Origin: JACDER01 sp963717765
GTDB taxonomy: Bacteria > Actinomycetota > Thermoleophilia > Gaiellales > Gaiellaceae
Length of the DNA: 64,000 bases
Direction of reading: 5' to 3'
Assembly (NCBI GenBank): GCA_963717765.1
Contig: CAVQWX010000004.1
Coordinates: forward strand, 1 to 64,000
Within the stretch, counting starts at the first letter, position 1. Every line of letters begins with the position of its first letter. Made by a program: the position numbers and the translations under genes. Below are positions 44,388 to 52,900 of this stretch, one piece after another. The notes beneath the pieces are model-generated. The model worked only from the letters and a program-made list of their open reading frames with translations, did not search any database and was not told the DNA's origin.

Positions 44388-45041
44388 CTAGTCGACAAGC
44401 AGGGGTCCGACCAGCTCGGCGAAGCCCGGCTTGTCGCGGATCGGATCGAGGTCGGAGTCCTCACGCGCCAGCTCCCGTAGCCGCTCCGACGACGTGGCCG
44501 CAAACGCGGCGCGTAGGTGGTCCACCGCCTCGTCCGTACGCCCTGCGAGTGCTTCGCAGCAGGCGAGGTTGTACATGGGCATCGCATACTCCGGCGCACG
44601 CTCGACCGGGCCTCGCGCCGCGTCCGCAGCCTCGGCGTACTTCCCCTCCTGATAGAGGGCGTGGAACGGCATCCATATCTCCCAGCCCGAGACCTCGTAC
44701 GCCTTCCCCGGCTCTCCGCCGACCACGACGATGGTGGTCGCCGGCTCCTCGGCGAACGCGGTGCGCTTCACCCCAGGCTGCGCGTACACGAGGGTCCCCG
44801 CCGGAGCGTCCACCGATTCGCCGTCGAGCTCGAACCGCGCCCGGCCGCGCTGGACGAGGTACAGCTCCTCCTGCTCGTCCTTTTCGTCGTGCTCGTTGAT
44901 GATCCGGTCGCCCGCCTCGCGCCCGGTCCAGGCGTTGATCCCGAAGGACGTGATGCCGAAGTGGTGGCGAACCCCCCGCCAGGGGCAACGTCCGTCATTC
45001 GTCTCCTCTATGTCGTCGAGGTTGGCTACCGCGTAACTCAT
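44388..45041 (-). CDS. Cupin - tetratricopeptide protein
   Basis: The protein has 217 residues from ATG 45041, with GGAGGG six bases upstream. An N-terminal cupin barrel (DEQEELYLVQRGRARFELDG, APAGTLVYAQPGVKRTAFAE) is followed by three TPR-like helices (EGKYAEAADAARGPVERAPE, MYNLACCEALAGRTDEAVDH). No stop separates this frame from the flippase-like gene upstream, so on paper the two form one 589-codon frame, but the strong internal ribosome-binding site indicates a separate protein. Confidence 0.8.
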   Translation of the reverse strand: MSYAVANLDDIEETNDGRCPWRGVRHHFGITSFGINAWTGREAGDRIINEHDEKDEQEELYLVQRGRARFELDGESVDAPAGTLVYAQPGVKRTAFAEEPATTIVVVGGEPGKAYEVSGWEIWMPFHALYQEGKYAEAADAARGPVERAPEYAMPMYNLACCEALAGRTDEAVDHLRAAFAATSSERLRELAREDSDLDPIRDKPGFAELVGPLLVD

Positions 45042-46157
45042 CGAACCCTCCAGTCCGAATTGGGGACCCGAGGAGGCTACCGCGTTGTGGGCTCCTGGGC
45101 TCCTGGACTCGCAGAAGCACGGCGGCTTCCCGCCCTGCGGGAAGCGGCGGCGAAAGAGCACGTACGCGATGCCGCCCGCCGGAATCGGGAGCCAGTACGA
45201 GACGAGCCTGTAGGCGAGCGTCGCGACGACCGCCTGCTGAGCCGTCAGGCCGGCGAGCGTCAGTGTTCCGACAAGGCCCGCCTCGACGAATCCCAGGCCT
45301 CCGGCTGTGAGCGGGATCAGCGCCAGGAGCCCGGCACTGGCGTACGCGAGGACGATGAGCGACGGCTGCGGTTGCGCTCCGATCGCCTTGAGCATGCAGA
45401 GGAGGGCGATGAAGTCGAGTGCAGTGCTCCCGGACGCTGATACGACGGCCCCCTTCCACCGCCGGCCGATCGTCGCGCGGACGAAGTCCCGCACATTCAG
45501 GAGACGCCGCGGGAGCTCGCTGACCTTCCGGCGGCGCCTGATCGTCTCGTTCAACACCCATTGCACCGCTCGTCCGACCATGGCCAGGGGCCGGTCGAAG
45601 GAGAAAGCGAGGACGCCGCCGACGATCAGGAGGACGAGGACGGCGACGCCGAGATACGCCGACACGGTGAGGCTGTGCGCGACGCGTGCTCCCGCCGCGA
45701 TAGCCGGAACGGCGAGCAGCGGCAGTGCCAGCTTCGTCCCGATCTGAAGCGCGCTCGCGGCGGTCAGCGAAGCTGCAGCCTGGCCGACCTGGACTCCCGC
45801 GCGGCGCAGCATCCCGATCGTGAACGCAGTCGAGGTCGCACCGCCGCCGGGAACGATCTTCCCGACCGCGCTGCCGGCGAGCTGGGACGTGCCGATCGTG
45901 AACCAGCTCCCTTCGTGCAGCGCGATCCGGTTGAGCTGCCACAGGCAGACGAAGCTTCCCGCTTCGGCCAGCAGCGCCAGCAGGGCCCAGTACCAGGTCA
46001 GGTGCTGCAGCGATCGCCACGACGAGAACACCGACAGCAGGCTGGGGAGGAGCAGGTACAGGGAGACGCCGGTGACGAGGACCACGACGGCCGACCGCAC
46101 GTAGCGCTTCCACGGCTCGGGTCGGCCGCGCGGCGCAACGGGGCTCGAGGAGGACAT
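45042..46157 (-). CDS. Flippase-like (UPF0104/LPG-synthase transmembrane) protein
   Basis: From ATG 46157 (MSSSSPVAPRGRPE) there are eight hydrophobic helices. Signatures are TWYWALLALLAEAGSFVCLW, GSAVGKIVPGGGATSTAFTI, GSTALDFIALLCMLKAIGAQ and GGLGFVEAGLVGTLTLAGLT. This is the membrane half of lysylphosphatidylglycerol synthases, often stand-alone and thought to move lipids. After YVLFRRRFPQGGKPPC the sequence runs without a stop into the cupin-TPR gene. A TAG lies in an alternative frame near 45085, so a one-base error may hide the true end. A second, fragmentary copy follows at 46250. Confidence 0.75.
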
Positions 46158-46249
46158 CCGCCAAGTCTCACCTGATCCGTCCGGCGGTGAATCGGTTGGT
46201 CGGTCGAGGCGGTGCGCTTTTCTCGCAGCTTTCATGCAGTGGATCGGCG

Positions 46250-46786
46250 ATGCTGCCAGGCGCTGCGCTTTCCGTTCGTCAACTTCCATCTGACGAAGAG
46301 CGCGCTGCACGGAGGCGTCAACGCGAATCTCCTCATTGCAATCGGCGCCGCGCTCGTGATCGGCGTGATCGCCATCGTCGCTGTGCCGAAGCTGCGGGCG
46401 AAGATACTGCCGCCGATCCGTGCCGCGTTCTCGACCCTCTGGAAGATCGCGCGTGACCCGAGAAGCGCATGCAGATCTTCGGCGGCGAGGCTGGCTCCGA
46501 GCTCTGCTACGTGCTCGCGCTGGGCGCGACCTGCCTGGCCTACGGCGTTCACCTCAATCTCGCGCAGCTGATCTTCGTCAACACGTCGGCCGCCGTGCTG
46601 TCCGGGCTGATTCCGGTGCCCGGTATCGGAGCGGCCGAGGCGACCCTCTCCGCCGGGCTGATGGCCATGGGAGTGGACCAGACGACAGCCTTCGCGATCG
46701 CCATCACGCAGCTCGCGACGTTCTATCTACCTCCGATCTGGGGCTACGCCTCGCTGCGCTGGCTCAGCCGGAAAGGCTACGTCTAG
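46250..46786 (+). pseudogene. C-terminal fragment of a second flippase-like protein
   Basis: Plus-strand sequence reads FPFVNFHLTKSALHGGVNAN, LLIAIGAALVIGVIAIVAVP and LWKIARDP. After loss of one C in a CCC run near 46462 it continues RMQIFGGEAGSELCYVLALG to LPPIWGYASLRWLSRKGYV and a stop. This is the second half of the UPF0104/LPG-synthase membrane domain, including the PVPGxxxAEATLSAG element with one Gly short. The N-terminal half is missing and no start is evident, so the gene is truncated. It is not a simple copy of the divergent gene at 45042-46157. Confidence 0.6.
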
Positions 46787-46983
46787 ATTCCGCTCACGGC
46801 CCCGCACGCGAGGCGGCCGCTCAGTGTCAGCCGGCTACGAGCAGGGCGAGCGCGGCGAGGAAGATCAGCGACGAGAGCTTGAAGCGAAGGGTGTTGACGC
46901 GGGACACGGGCAACCTCGCTTTCCAGGCCGGAGGCCTTGGTCCCGCCGATCATGCCACACTGATGTGGATACCTCGCGCCCAC

Positions 46984-47142
46984 ATGGATCTCGTAGCTGG
47001 AGTCGTGCTCGCCACGGTTGTCTTCCTGACCGCCGTCCTCGTCATCGGCCTGTTCGTCTGGGCGGCGGTCAAGGATGGCCAGGAAGACAAGGCCGTGCAG
47101 GCGCGTCTCGGCATCCGCCGCAGAACTAGGCTCGGCCGGTAG
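46984..47142 (+). CDS. Small single-pass membrane protein
   Basis: The protein has 52 residues from ATG 46984 (MDLVAGVVLATVVFLTAVLV). One membrane helix is followed by a charged tail (WAAVKDGQEDKAVQARLGIR). No family is known to me. It ends one base before the convergent BpsA gene. No strong ribosome-binding sequence was seen, so confidence is moderate. Confidence 0.45.
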   Translation: MDLVAGVVLATVVFLTAVLVIGLFVWAAVKDGQEDKAVQARLGIRRRTRLGR

Positions 47143-48324
47143 TCAGCGGCGAGCTGCTCCCGGGCGCCGCGGCAGGGGCCGAAACTTTGTTGCGCCGCAT
47201 TCGGGGCAGCCGTCGCGTCTCAGCACCTCCACGGTCGACCACGGCCCGCCGCGGCCGACGCGCTGGATCGCGCCGCAGGATGCGCACCGGTACGGGCGCG
47301 GGGTGCGAAGCTCGCCCGTGTAGATGGGCTCGTCGTATTCCTCGCTCACAAGGGGCCGGGTCTCCGAGGTCGACGACAGGTGATAGAGGTTGCTCACACC
47401 GCCGAGAATCCCGGCGTGGAGGTATTCGTTGAAGTTGGGCTCGATTCGGCGGACCACGAAGCCCATCCAGACGACTGCCCGCTGAAGTCTCAGCAACTCT
47501 GCCGGCGGCTTCGGCCCGTAGGCGAGGAACACGTTTCCGCCGGGCCCTGACGCGAGCGCCGAGGCGGCGCGCGAGACAAAGACCTCCGCGCCGGCAGCGG
47601 TGTACGGCGGATCGGTGAAGACGGTGTCGAAGTGCCCGACGAGGCTGGGCGGAAGCGCTCGGCGCAGGTCGTGCTCGACGAGCCTGACGGGGAAGGCCGC
47701 ATTCTCGAGTTGCCGGCCGACATACCCGAGAACTGCCGTGTCGACGTCGACCACGGTGAGCTCGCGGATTGTGTCCGCGAAGTCGGCGTACGCGGCCAGC
47801 AGGTGAATCGCGACTGCGACGAGATCGTCGTCGCCCAGCAAGATGATCCGCTTCCCCTCGAGCGCGCCGGCCTGGTGAAGCGCGAGCGCGCGGCGGAGCT
47901 TCGTCTCGGCGGTGCAATGCGACTGGTCGAGCTCCGTTCGGGCCGGCGGTCCGTCCGCCGAGATTCGACCGAGCTCGGCGGCAACCGGCTCGAGCACTCG
48001 TGGAACCCGCCGGCCACGCTCGTCGCAGTCGGCGGAGTCGCCGACGAGCATCCGGCCCGGAGTTGAATCGCCGAACAGGCGGCGCCCTTGCTGCGTCAGG
48101 CGGGTCGGCCGCTCGCGGGTGACGATTCCTCGTTTGCGGAGCTCCCCCGCGATCGCGGCGACGATCGGCACCGGAAGACCGGTCGCGCGGCTGAGCGTCC
48201 TTGTCGCGACCGGCCCGGACCTGCGGACGACGCGGATGACTTCGCGTACACCCGCCTCGCCTTCGGCCAGCCCTACCGCCCGGGTCACCTCTCGAACGAT
48301 TGCGTCGCTGCGCTTTTCGCTCAC
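47143..48324 (-). CDS. bpsA: Branched-chain polyamine synthase BpsA (DUF43 family)
   Basis: The protein has 393 residues; GTG 48324 overlaps the SpeD stop (GTGA). The N-terminal winged-helix-like domain (residues ~1-110) contains PVATRTLSRATGLPVPIVAA. The AdoMet-fold catalytic domain shows the decarboxylated-AdoMet pocket IILLGDDDLVAVAIHLLA, the acidic cluster and DPPY motif TVFTDPPYTAAGAEVF, and later VVRRIEPNFNEYLHAGILGG. The C-terminal zinc-ribbon-like tail has CASCGAIQ and CPECGAT, an addition not always present. The enzyme adds aminopropyl groups from decarboxylated AdoMet to spermidine, giving N4-branched polyamines. The adjacent AdoMet decarboxylase supports the assignment. Confidence 0.85.
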   Translation of the reverse strand: MSEKRSDAIVREVTRAVGLAEGEAGVREVIRVVRRSGPVATRTLSRATGLPVPIVAAIAGELRKRGIVTRERPTRLTQQGRRLFGDSTPGRMLVGDSADCDERGRRVPRVLEPVAAELGRISADGPPARTELDQSHCTAETKLRRALALHQAGALEGKRIILLGDDDLVAVAIHLLAAYADFADTIRELTVVDVDTAVLGYVGRQLENAAFPVRLVEHDLRRALPPSLVGHFDTVFTDPPYTAAGAEVFVSRAASALASGPGGNVFLAYGPKPPAELLRLQRAVVWMGFVVRRIEPNFNEYLHAGILGGVSNLYHLSSTSETRPLVSEEYDEPIYTGELRTPRPYRCASCGAIQRVGRGGPWSTVEVLRRDGCPECGATKFRPLPRRPGAARR

Positions 48325-48761
48325 GCCCAGGGACCCCGCGGCACGGACGTGATGGTTACGTGCTCGGCCTGGAGTTGCCGCGCGACCGACCGGAGCATCC
48401 GCTCGCCGGGGAGATCGCCGCAGGAGAGAAGATCGACATTCGCCAGCGCTTGCTCCGGCCAGGTGTGGATGCTGAGGTGAGATTGGGCGAGCACGAGCAC
48501 GCCTGTGACGGCGTCGTTGGGGAAGACGCAGAACTCCTCTCCGACGACAGTCGCGCCGCCCGATCGGGCCGCCTCGTACAGGATCGTCCTCAGGCGCTCC
48601 CGGTCGGTGAGCACGGCCACGTCGAGCACCCGAGCGTCGAGCGCCCACAGGCGCATTCTGAGGTCCGGCGCGAGCGCCGGGCGGGTCGTGGATTTGTCTT
48701 GTTCATCCGGCTCGAGCGCATCCGCGACGAACGCGCGCTGGCCGAGGCGTTGCAGTTTCAC
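48321..48761 (-). CDS. speD: S-adenosylmethionine decarboxylase, prokaryotic class
   Basis: The protein has 146 residues; GTG 48761 is preceded by AAAGGAG. The self-processing site with its pyruvoyl Ser is in VLAQSHLSIHTWPEQALANV, and the substrate loop has DLLSCGD. It supplies decarboxylated AdoMet for the aminopropyl transfers of BpsA, to which it is translationally coupled. The ~45 N-terminal residues before RLWALDARVLDVAVL are polar and longer than usual for SpeH-type enzymes. A strong hairpin lies in the leader at 48794-48812. Confidence 0.88.
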   Translation of the reverse strand: MKLQRLGQRAFVADALEPDEQDKSTTRPALAPDLRMRLWALDARVLDVAVLTDRERLRTILYEAARSGGATVVGEEFCVFPNDAVTGVLVLAQSHLSIHTWPEQALANVDLLSCGDLPGERMLRSVARQLQAEHVTITSVPRGPWA

Positions 48762-49082
48762 TTGGGCTCCTTTGACCGATGGAGGAATGGCAAGGCGCCC
48801 GGATCGGGCGCCGCAGGTGGGCCTCAGGAGCGCTCGAAGCTAGTTCGCGCGAGCGGAGGCCCGGTGCGGAGCAATCACAGTCATCGCCGAACCTCCCTTC
48901 CTCGCAGGAACAGAAGCACGGTAGCGCACAGGGCTTCCCGGAGCAACTACGCGCGCCGCTCGGCGACGAAGAGCCGAAGCTCCGACAACCCGCCGAAGGG
49001 TCATCTGCTGAGGAGCGGCTCACGGATCGTGTACAGCGCGCTGCGCGGCCCCGACGCAGGCGTCGTGCAGAAGCGCAGCTAA
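48762..49082 (-). other. Leader and upstream region of the speD-bpsA pair
   Basis: About 320 bases without a gene. The main visible feature is the hairpin at 48794-48812. The rest has no protein-like frame and no convincing promoter by eye. Confidence 0.4.
48794..48812 (-). promoter_or_regulatory. GC-rich hairpin in the speD leader
   Basis: A perfect 8-base-pair stem, GGCGCCCG/CGGGCGCC, with a three-base loop lies 33-51 bases upstream of the speD start. On the minus strand it is followed by TTGCCATTCCTCC, whose CCTCC could pair with the AAAGGAG ribosome-binding sequence. This suggests attenuation or translational control of polyamine synthesis, but it is only inference. Confidence 0.35.
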
Positions 49083-49155
49083 TGGGCCGTGCCGGGCTCG
49101 AACCAGCGATCTCCGGCTTGGAAGGGAGGCGCTCTCCCAGCTGAGCTACCCCGCC
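49083..49155 (-). tRNA. tRNA-Gly(TCC)-like sequence with disrupted stems
   Basis: The minus strand has a normal D arm (GCTC/GAGC with AGCTGGGA loop), an anticodon loop CTTCCAA (TCC, glycine) and a good T arm (GCTGG-TTCGAGC-CCGGC). However, the acceptor stem pairs at only three of seven positions (GGCGGGG against ACGGCCC), and the anticodon stem is CCTCC against GCCGG, with two central mismatches. It looks like two tRNA halves that do not match, or a decayed gene. It lies nine bases from the Vps62-like gene stop. Confidence 0.4.
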
Positions 49156-49163
49156 CCTCGCGC

Positions 49164-51053
49164 TCAGGATACTGGTGCCGGTTCCATGCTCGGCTCGACG
49201 GCTGGGCGGCTTGCGGCGACGTCGTAGTACAGCAACGTCATCGCGATGCCGATGTAGGGATATGCGAGCGCGAAGATGAACGACGAGATCAGCTCGATCA
49301 GGTAGAGCGGCGCCTCCGGCACGAGGAAGAGAAACACGGTCCCGATCACGAGCGCCAGCGTGACGACCGGAAGGCTCATGACGGACGTCAAAAGGAAGGT
49401 CCGCCACCAGTTCCCCCGCATGGCGCGGGCGCTCGAGCGGAGCGGCGTCCGCGACCCCTCCAGCATGCTCACCTGCGGAACGAAGGCCCACCGCACGCTC
49501 CGCTCGATCACGACCGGGATCCCGATGATCGTCAGGACGAGGACGAGACCGAAGAGCCACCCGCGGAAGACCGCCCACGCGAGCACCGAGAATCGCTTCA
49601 GCACGGCTCGGTACGCGTCACGTGCGCGTGGCTTCTCCCCCTCGGCGACCTGCGAGAGGGTCACCGCGGAGGCGCCGCCGACGATGCTCGCCGCGAGCAG
49701 CGCTCCGAGCCCGCCCAGGCTGACCCCGATCGCGTCTCCGTCGCCCGCCCGCTGCCCCGTCAGACCGATCAGGCCGAAGAGATCCTCGAAGAGCAGGGCC
49801 TCGATGGCCGTGAAGAGCAGACCGATGGGCAGGAAGATCGCTCCGATCGACAGGAACACTCTTCGGTGTTGCCTGTACAGGCGAAGCGCGCTCCGGAAGA
49901 TCTGTCCCAGGGAGCGGCGGTTCTCGATCGGCTCGGTCTCCACCGGCCGCCAACGCGTGCGCGTGAGGATGAGCGCGACGAGGATCAGGACTCCGACCAG
50001 GATCGCCGCTGCGACCAGGGGCTGCTGCTTCGTCAGCGTGAGCGTCTTCGACCCAAATGAGACCGCGCCGCAGAAGAACGACGACACGCTCGGCCCCATC
50101 CAATGCAGCGCGGGGATCTGGACGCTGGAGTCGCGCTGGGACTCCTCCTGCCACGTGAGCGGCTTCGTCCACTGCTCCTTCGTCGACGGGCCTGTCGGGC
50201 CGTTGTTGAAGCTCGACTCCTTCTGCCCCCAGCGGCCGCGGTAGCCGAGCCAGGCGAACCGGGCCGAGGGCGAGCTCACGGAGGTCGGGACGACGATGGG
50301 AGCCGGGCTGAGCTCGATGCTCGGCGGGCTCGTGTCGTCGCAGCCGAAGCCCTCGGAAGCGCTCCGTCCCAGCCAGATCGCCGGCGAGTAGTAGTTCGCG
50401 TGCGAGCCCGCGGCCGCGTACACGATCGGGTGCTTGCCCTCCTTGCGGAGCTTGCTAGCGCTCCAGGTCGCGCGCTCCCCGCCCTCGTGTTGCGAGTACG
50501 CCACCTCGTACGGGTTCAGCGCGAGAGCGGCCGACGCGTCTGGAGAGTGGAAGACGAGCTGGATCATCTCCCAGTCGCTCTCGTGCTTGTTGTTGAAGTC
50601 GTTGAAGAGCCAGTAGAACCAGTACTGGAGCGCCAGGTCGCCGGGGTGGTCCCGCTGCTTCGCGACATGCGCGTAGACGACGGGCAGGCGGTTGCCGTTC
50701 CATTCCTCCTCGAGCTTCTCGTAGGTGCATCGGGGATCGAGAGGGTTCCCGGGGAAGTCGAGGTAGTAGCCGTCGCCCTTCCCGAAGAGGTCGGCGGCCG
50801 TCGGCGCGGTCTTCACGATCGGATAGCCGTTGCCCGGGCCGTGCAACGTGACCTCCGGATTGCCGAAGAGGACGTCCACCGAGATCGGGCGGTACGGCTC
50901 GCCCGTGCCACAAGGCTTCTTCTGCTCCTGGAGGGCGACGACCGGCGCGAACTCGTTCGCGAGCCGCTGCTCGGCCGAGTCGTCGGCAAGCGCAATCGGG
51001 GCGGCCATCGCGGCCGCCCCGGCCATGACGATCAGCACCCGCGTGATGCGCAT
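49164..51053 (-). CDS. Vps62-related secreted domain fused to a multi-pass membrane domain
   Basis: The protein has about 629 residues from ATG 51053 (MRITRVLIVMAG), chosen because the signal peptide begins there. Residues ~22-330 resemble Vps62-related proteins: FAPVVALQEQKKPCGTGEPY, HPGDLALQYWFYWLFNDFNN, ESDWEMIQLVFHS, YAAAGSHANYYSPAIWLG. Next come one helix (PLVAAAILVGVLILVALILT) and a cytosolic linker. The last part has five or six helices of the type seen in membrane glycerophosphodiesterase-anchor or DUF7544-like domains (FRSALRLYRQHRRVFLSIGA, RAVLKRFSVLAWAVFRGWLF). The Vps62-like part should face outward. The role is unknown. Confidence 0.72.
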   Translation of the reverse strand: MRITRVLIVMAGAAAMAAPIALADDSAEQRLANEFAPVVALQEQKKPCGTGEPYRPISVDVLFGNPEVTLHGPGNGYPIVKTAPTAADLFGKGDGYYLDFPGNPLDPRCTYEKLEEEWNGNRLPVVYAHVAKQRDHPGDLALQYWFYWLFNDFNNKHESDWEMIQLVFHSPDASAALALNPYEVAYSQHEGGERATWSASKLRKEGKHPIVYAAAGSHANYYSPAIWLGRSASEGFGCDDTSPPSIELSPAPIVVPTSVSSPSARFAWLGYRGRWGQKESSFNNGPTGPSTKEQWTKPLTWQEESQRDSSVQIPALHWMGPSVSSFFCGAVSFGSKTLTLTKQQPLVAAAILVGVLILVALILTRTRWRPVETEPIENRRSLGQIFRSALRLYRQHRRVFLSIGAIFLPIGLLFTAIEALLFEDLFGLIGLTGQRAGDGDAIGVSLGGLGALLAASIVGGASAVTLSQVAEGEKPRARDAYRAVLKRFSVLAWAVFRGWLFGLVLVLTIIGIPVVIERSVRWAFVPQVSMLEGSRTPLRSSARAMRGNWWRTFLLTSVMSLPVVTLALVIGTVFLFLVPEAPLYLIELISSFIFALAYPYIGIAMTLLYYDVAASRPAVEPSMEPAPVS

Positions 51054-51306
51054 GGCAGGGAAGGCTACGCGCCCGTCAGGGCGGTCATGCGAATCGGGAC
51101 GTCGTACTTCGTCACGCTCGCGCGGGACCGGCGGGGTCGGCCTCGACCGTTCCATGGTCGGCCGCTGTCCCCGAGGCTCACGGTGGGAGCGCGAGCGTCG
51201 AGTCGAGGGAGGGGGAGGGAGCGACCTTCAAGATCCTGCTGCCCCTCGCAGCGGGTGACGGCGAACCTGCCCCTGCGTTAGGTTGACCTGTGGTGGGATG
51301 GGGTCG

Positions 51307-52878
51307 ATGAACTACGAAGAGGCCTGCGCGGCACACCGGTGGGAGGTGTCGCCGACGTACAACATCGCTGCGGACGTGTGCGACAAGCATCCGCGTGAGA
51401 AGCCGGCGATGGTCTGGGAGCGTTTCGACGGCTCACGGCGCGAGCTGGTCTGGGGCGAGCTGCAGGACCTGGCCAACGCGGCAGCGCATGTCCTCGCCGC
51501 GCGTGGCGTCGCGCGCGGTGACCGCGTCGCGGTCGTGTTGCCGCCGACGCCCGAGGCGGCAGCGGTCTTCTTCGGGATCTGGAAGCTGGGCGCGATCTTG
51601 CTGTCGATGTCCGTGCTCTACGGCGAGGAGAGCATTCGCCACCGGCTCGCGGACTCAGCTGCGACGCTGCTCGTCACGGACGCCGAGAACGCGGGGCGCT
51701 TCGATCACGAGTGGGCACCCGAGCTCCTCCTCCTCGAGGAGACCACGCTCGAGACGGTGCCGAGCGATTTCGTGAGTGTGCCCACGTCGGCCGACGACCC
51801 GGCCCAGCTGTACTACACCTCGGGGACGACTGGGAGCGCAAAGGGGATCGTGCATGCGCATCGCTACATCCTCGCCCACGAAGAGTTCGTCTACTGCCAC
51901 GAAGTGCAGGACGGCGAGAGGTTTCACGGGATGGGCGAATGGGCGTGGGCCGCCGGAATCGCGCCGCTGCTCGGGCCGTGGCGCCTCGGGGCCGTGCAAT
52001 ACGTCTATCGGCGCGAAGCCGGCTTCGACCCGCACCGACAGCTGGACTTCCTGAGCCGCAACCAGGTGACGAATGTCTTTACGACACCGACCGCGATGCG
52101 AGCGATGATGGCGATCGAGAACGCCGGTGAGCGCTACCCGCAGAGCTTCCGGCGCGTCTGCTCCGCGGGCGAGCCGCTCAACCCGGAAGCGATCCGCTGG
52201 TTTCGCCAGCAGTACGGCGTGACCGTTCTCGACTTCTACGGCCTGACCGAGTCATATCCGCTCGTTGCCAACTACCCCTTTATGCCGGTCCGCGAAGGAT
52301 CGATGGGTAAGCCGATGCCGGGCTGGGACGTGAGGATCCTCGACGAGGACGAGCGGCCCGTGGACCAAGGCGCCCGCGGCGAGATCTGCCTGCGCGCGAG
52401 ATCGAACCCGCACTATCCCCTGGGCTACTGGCGAAACGAGGAGGCAACCGCGGAGACCTTCGGCGGCGGCTGGTTCCACACCCGCGATGCGGCGGTGGAG
52501 GACGAGGACGGCTACATCTGGTACGTGGGGCGTGCCGACGATGTCATCATCGCGGCCGGCTACCGGATCGGCCCCTTCGAGGTCGAGTCCGTCTGCCTCG
52601 AGCATGGCGCTGTCCATGAGGCGGCTGCCGTCGCCTCCCCCGATGAGCTCCGCGGCAACGTGGTCAAGGCGTTCATCGTCCTGGCGGAGGGGTTCGATCC
52701 GTCGGACGACCTCGCGGGCGAGATCAAGCGGTTCGTGCGCGAGCGCCTCTCCGCGTACGCCTACCCGCGCCGGATCGAGTTCGTGCCCGACCTGCCGAAG
52801 ACGCTGACCGGGAAGATTCGGCGCATCGAGCTGCGTCAGCTCGAGCTCGACCGTGCAGCGGCGAGCTCTGAGCCATAG
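51307..52878 (+). CDS. AMP-binding acyl-CoA synthetase
   Basis: The protein has 523 residues from ATG 51307 (MNYEEACAAHRWE), with GATGGGG just upstream; earlier starts add up to eight residues. ANL-superfamily motifs are present: P-loop YYTSGTTGSAKGIVHAHRYI, aromatic motif FYGLTESYPLV, hinge AAGYRIGPFEVESVC and catalytic Lys in LPKTLTGKIRRIELRQ. It is close to medium-chain acyl/acetyl-CoA synthetases and forms acyl-adenylate then acyl-CoA in the cytosol. It is divergent from the Vps62-like gene. Confidence 0.92.
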   Translation: MNYEEACAAHRWEVSPTYNIAADVCDKHPREKPAMVWERFDGSRRELVWGELQDLANAAAHVLAARGVARGDRVAVVLPPTPEAAAVFFGIWKLGAILLSMSVLYGEESIRHRLADSAATLLVTDAENAGRFDHEWAPELLLLEETTLETVPSDFVSVPTSADDPAQLYYTSGTTGSAKGIVHAHRYILAHEEFVYCHEVQDGERFHGMGEWAWAAGIAPLLGPWRLGAVQYVYRREAGFDPHRQLDFLSRNQVTNVFTTPTAMRAMMAIENAGERYPQSFRRVCSAGEPLNPEAIRWFRQQYGVTVLDFYGLTESYPLVANYPFMPVREGSMGKPMPGWDVRILDEDERPVDQGARGEICLRARSNPHYPLGYWRNEEATAETFGGGWFHTRDAAVEDEDGYIWYVGRADDVIIAAGYRIGPFEVESVCLEHGAVHEAAAVASPDELRGNVVKAFIVLAEGFDPSDDLAGEIKRFVRERLSAYAYPRRIEFVPDLPKTLTGKIRRIELRQLELDRAAASSEP

Positions 52879-52900
52879 CCCTCAATCGCCGGCGTGCGGC

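Noticed and set aside
44388..46310. A single 640-residue fusion of flippase-like and cupin-TPR domains as one protein
   Set aside because: The strong ribosome-binding sequence and ATG at 45041 and the linker of poor composition favour two genes with a hidden stop.
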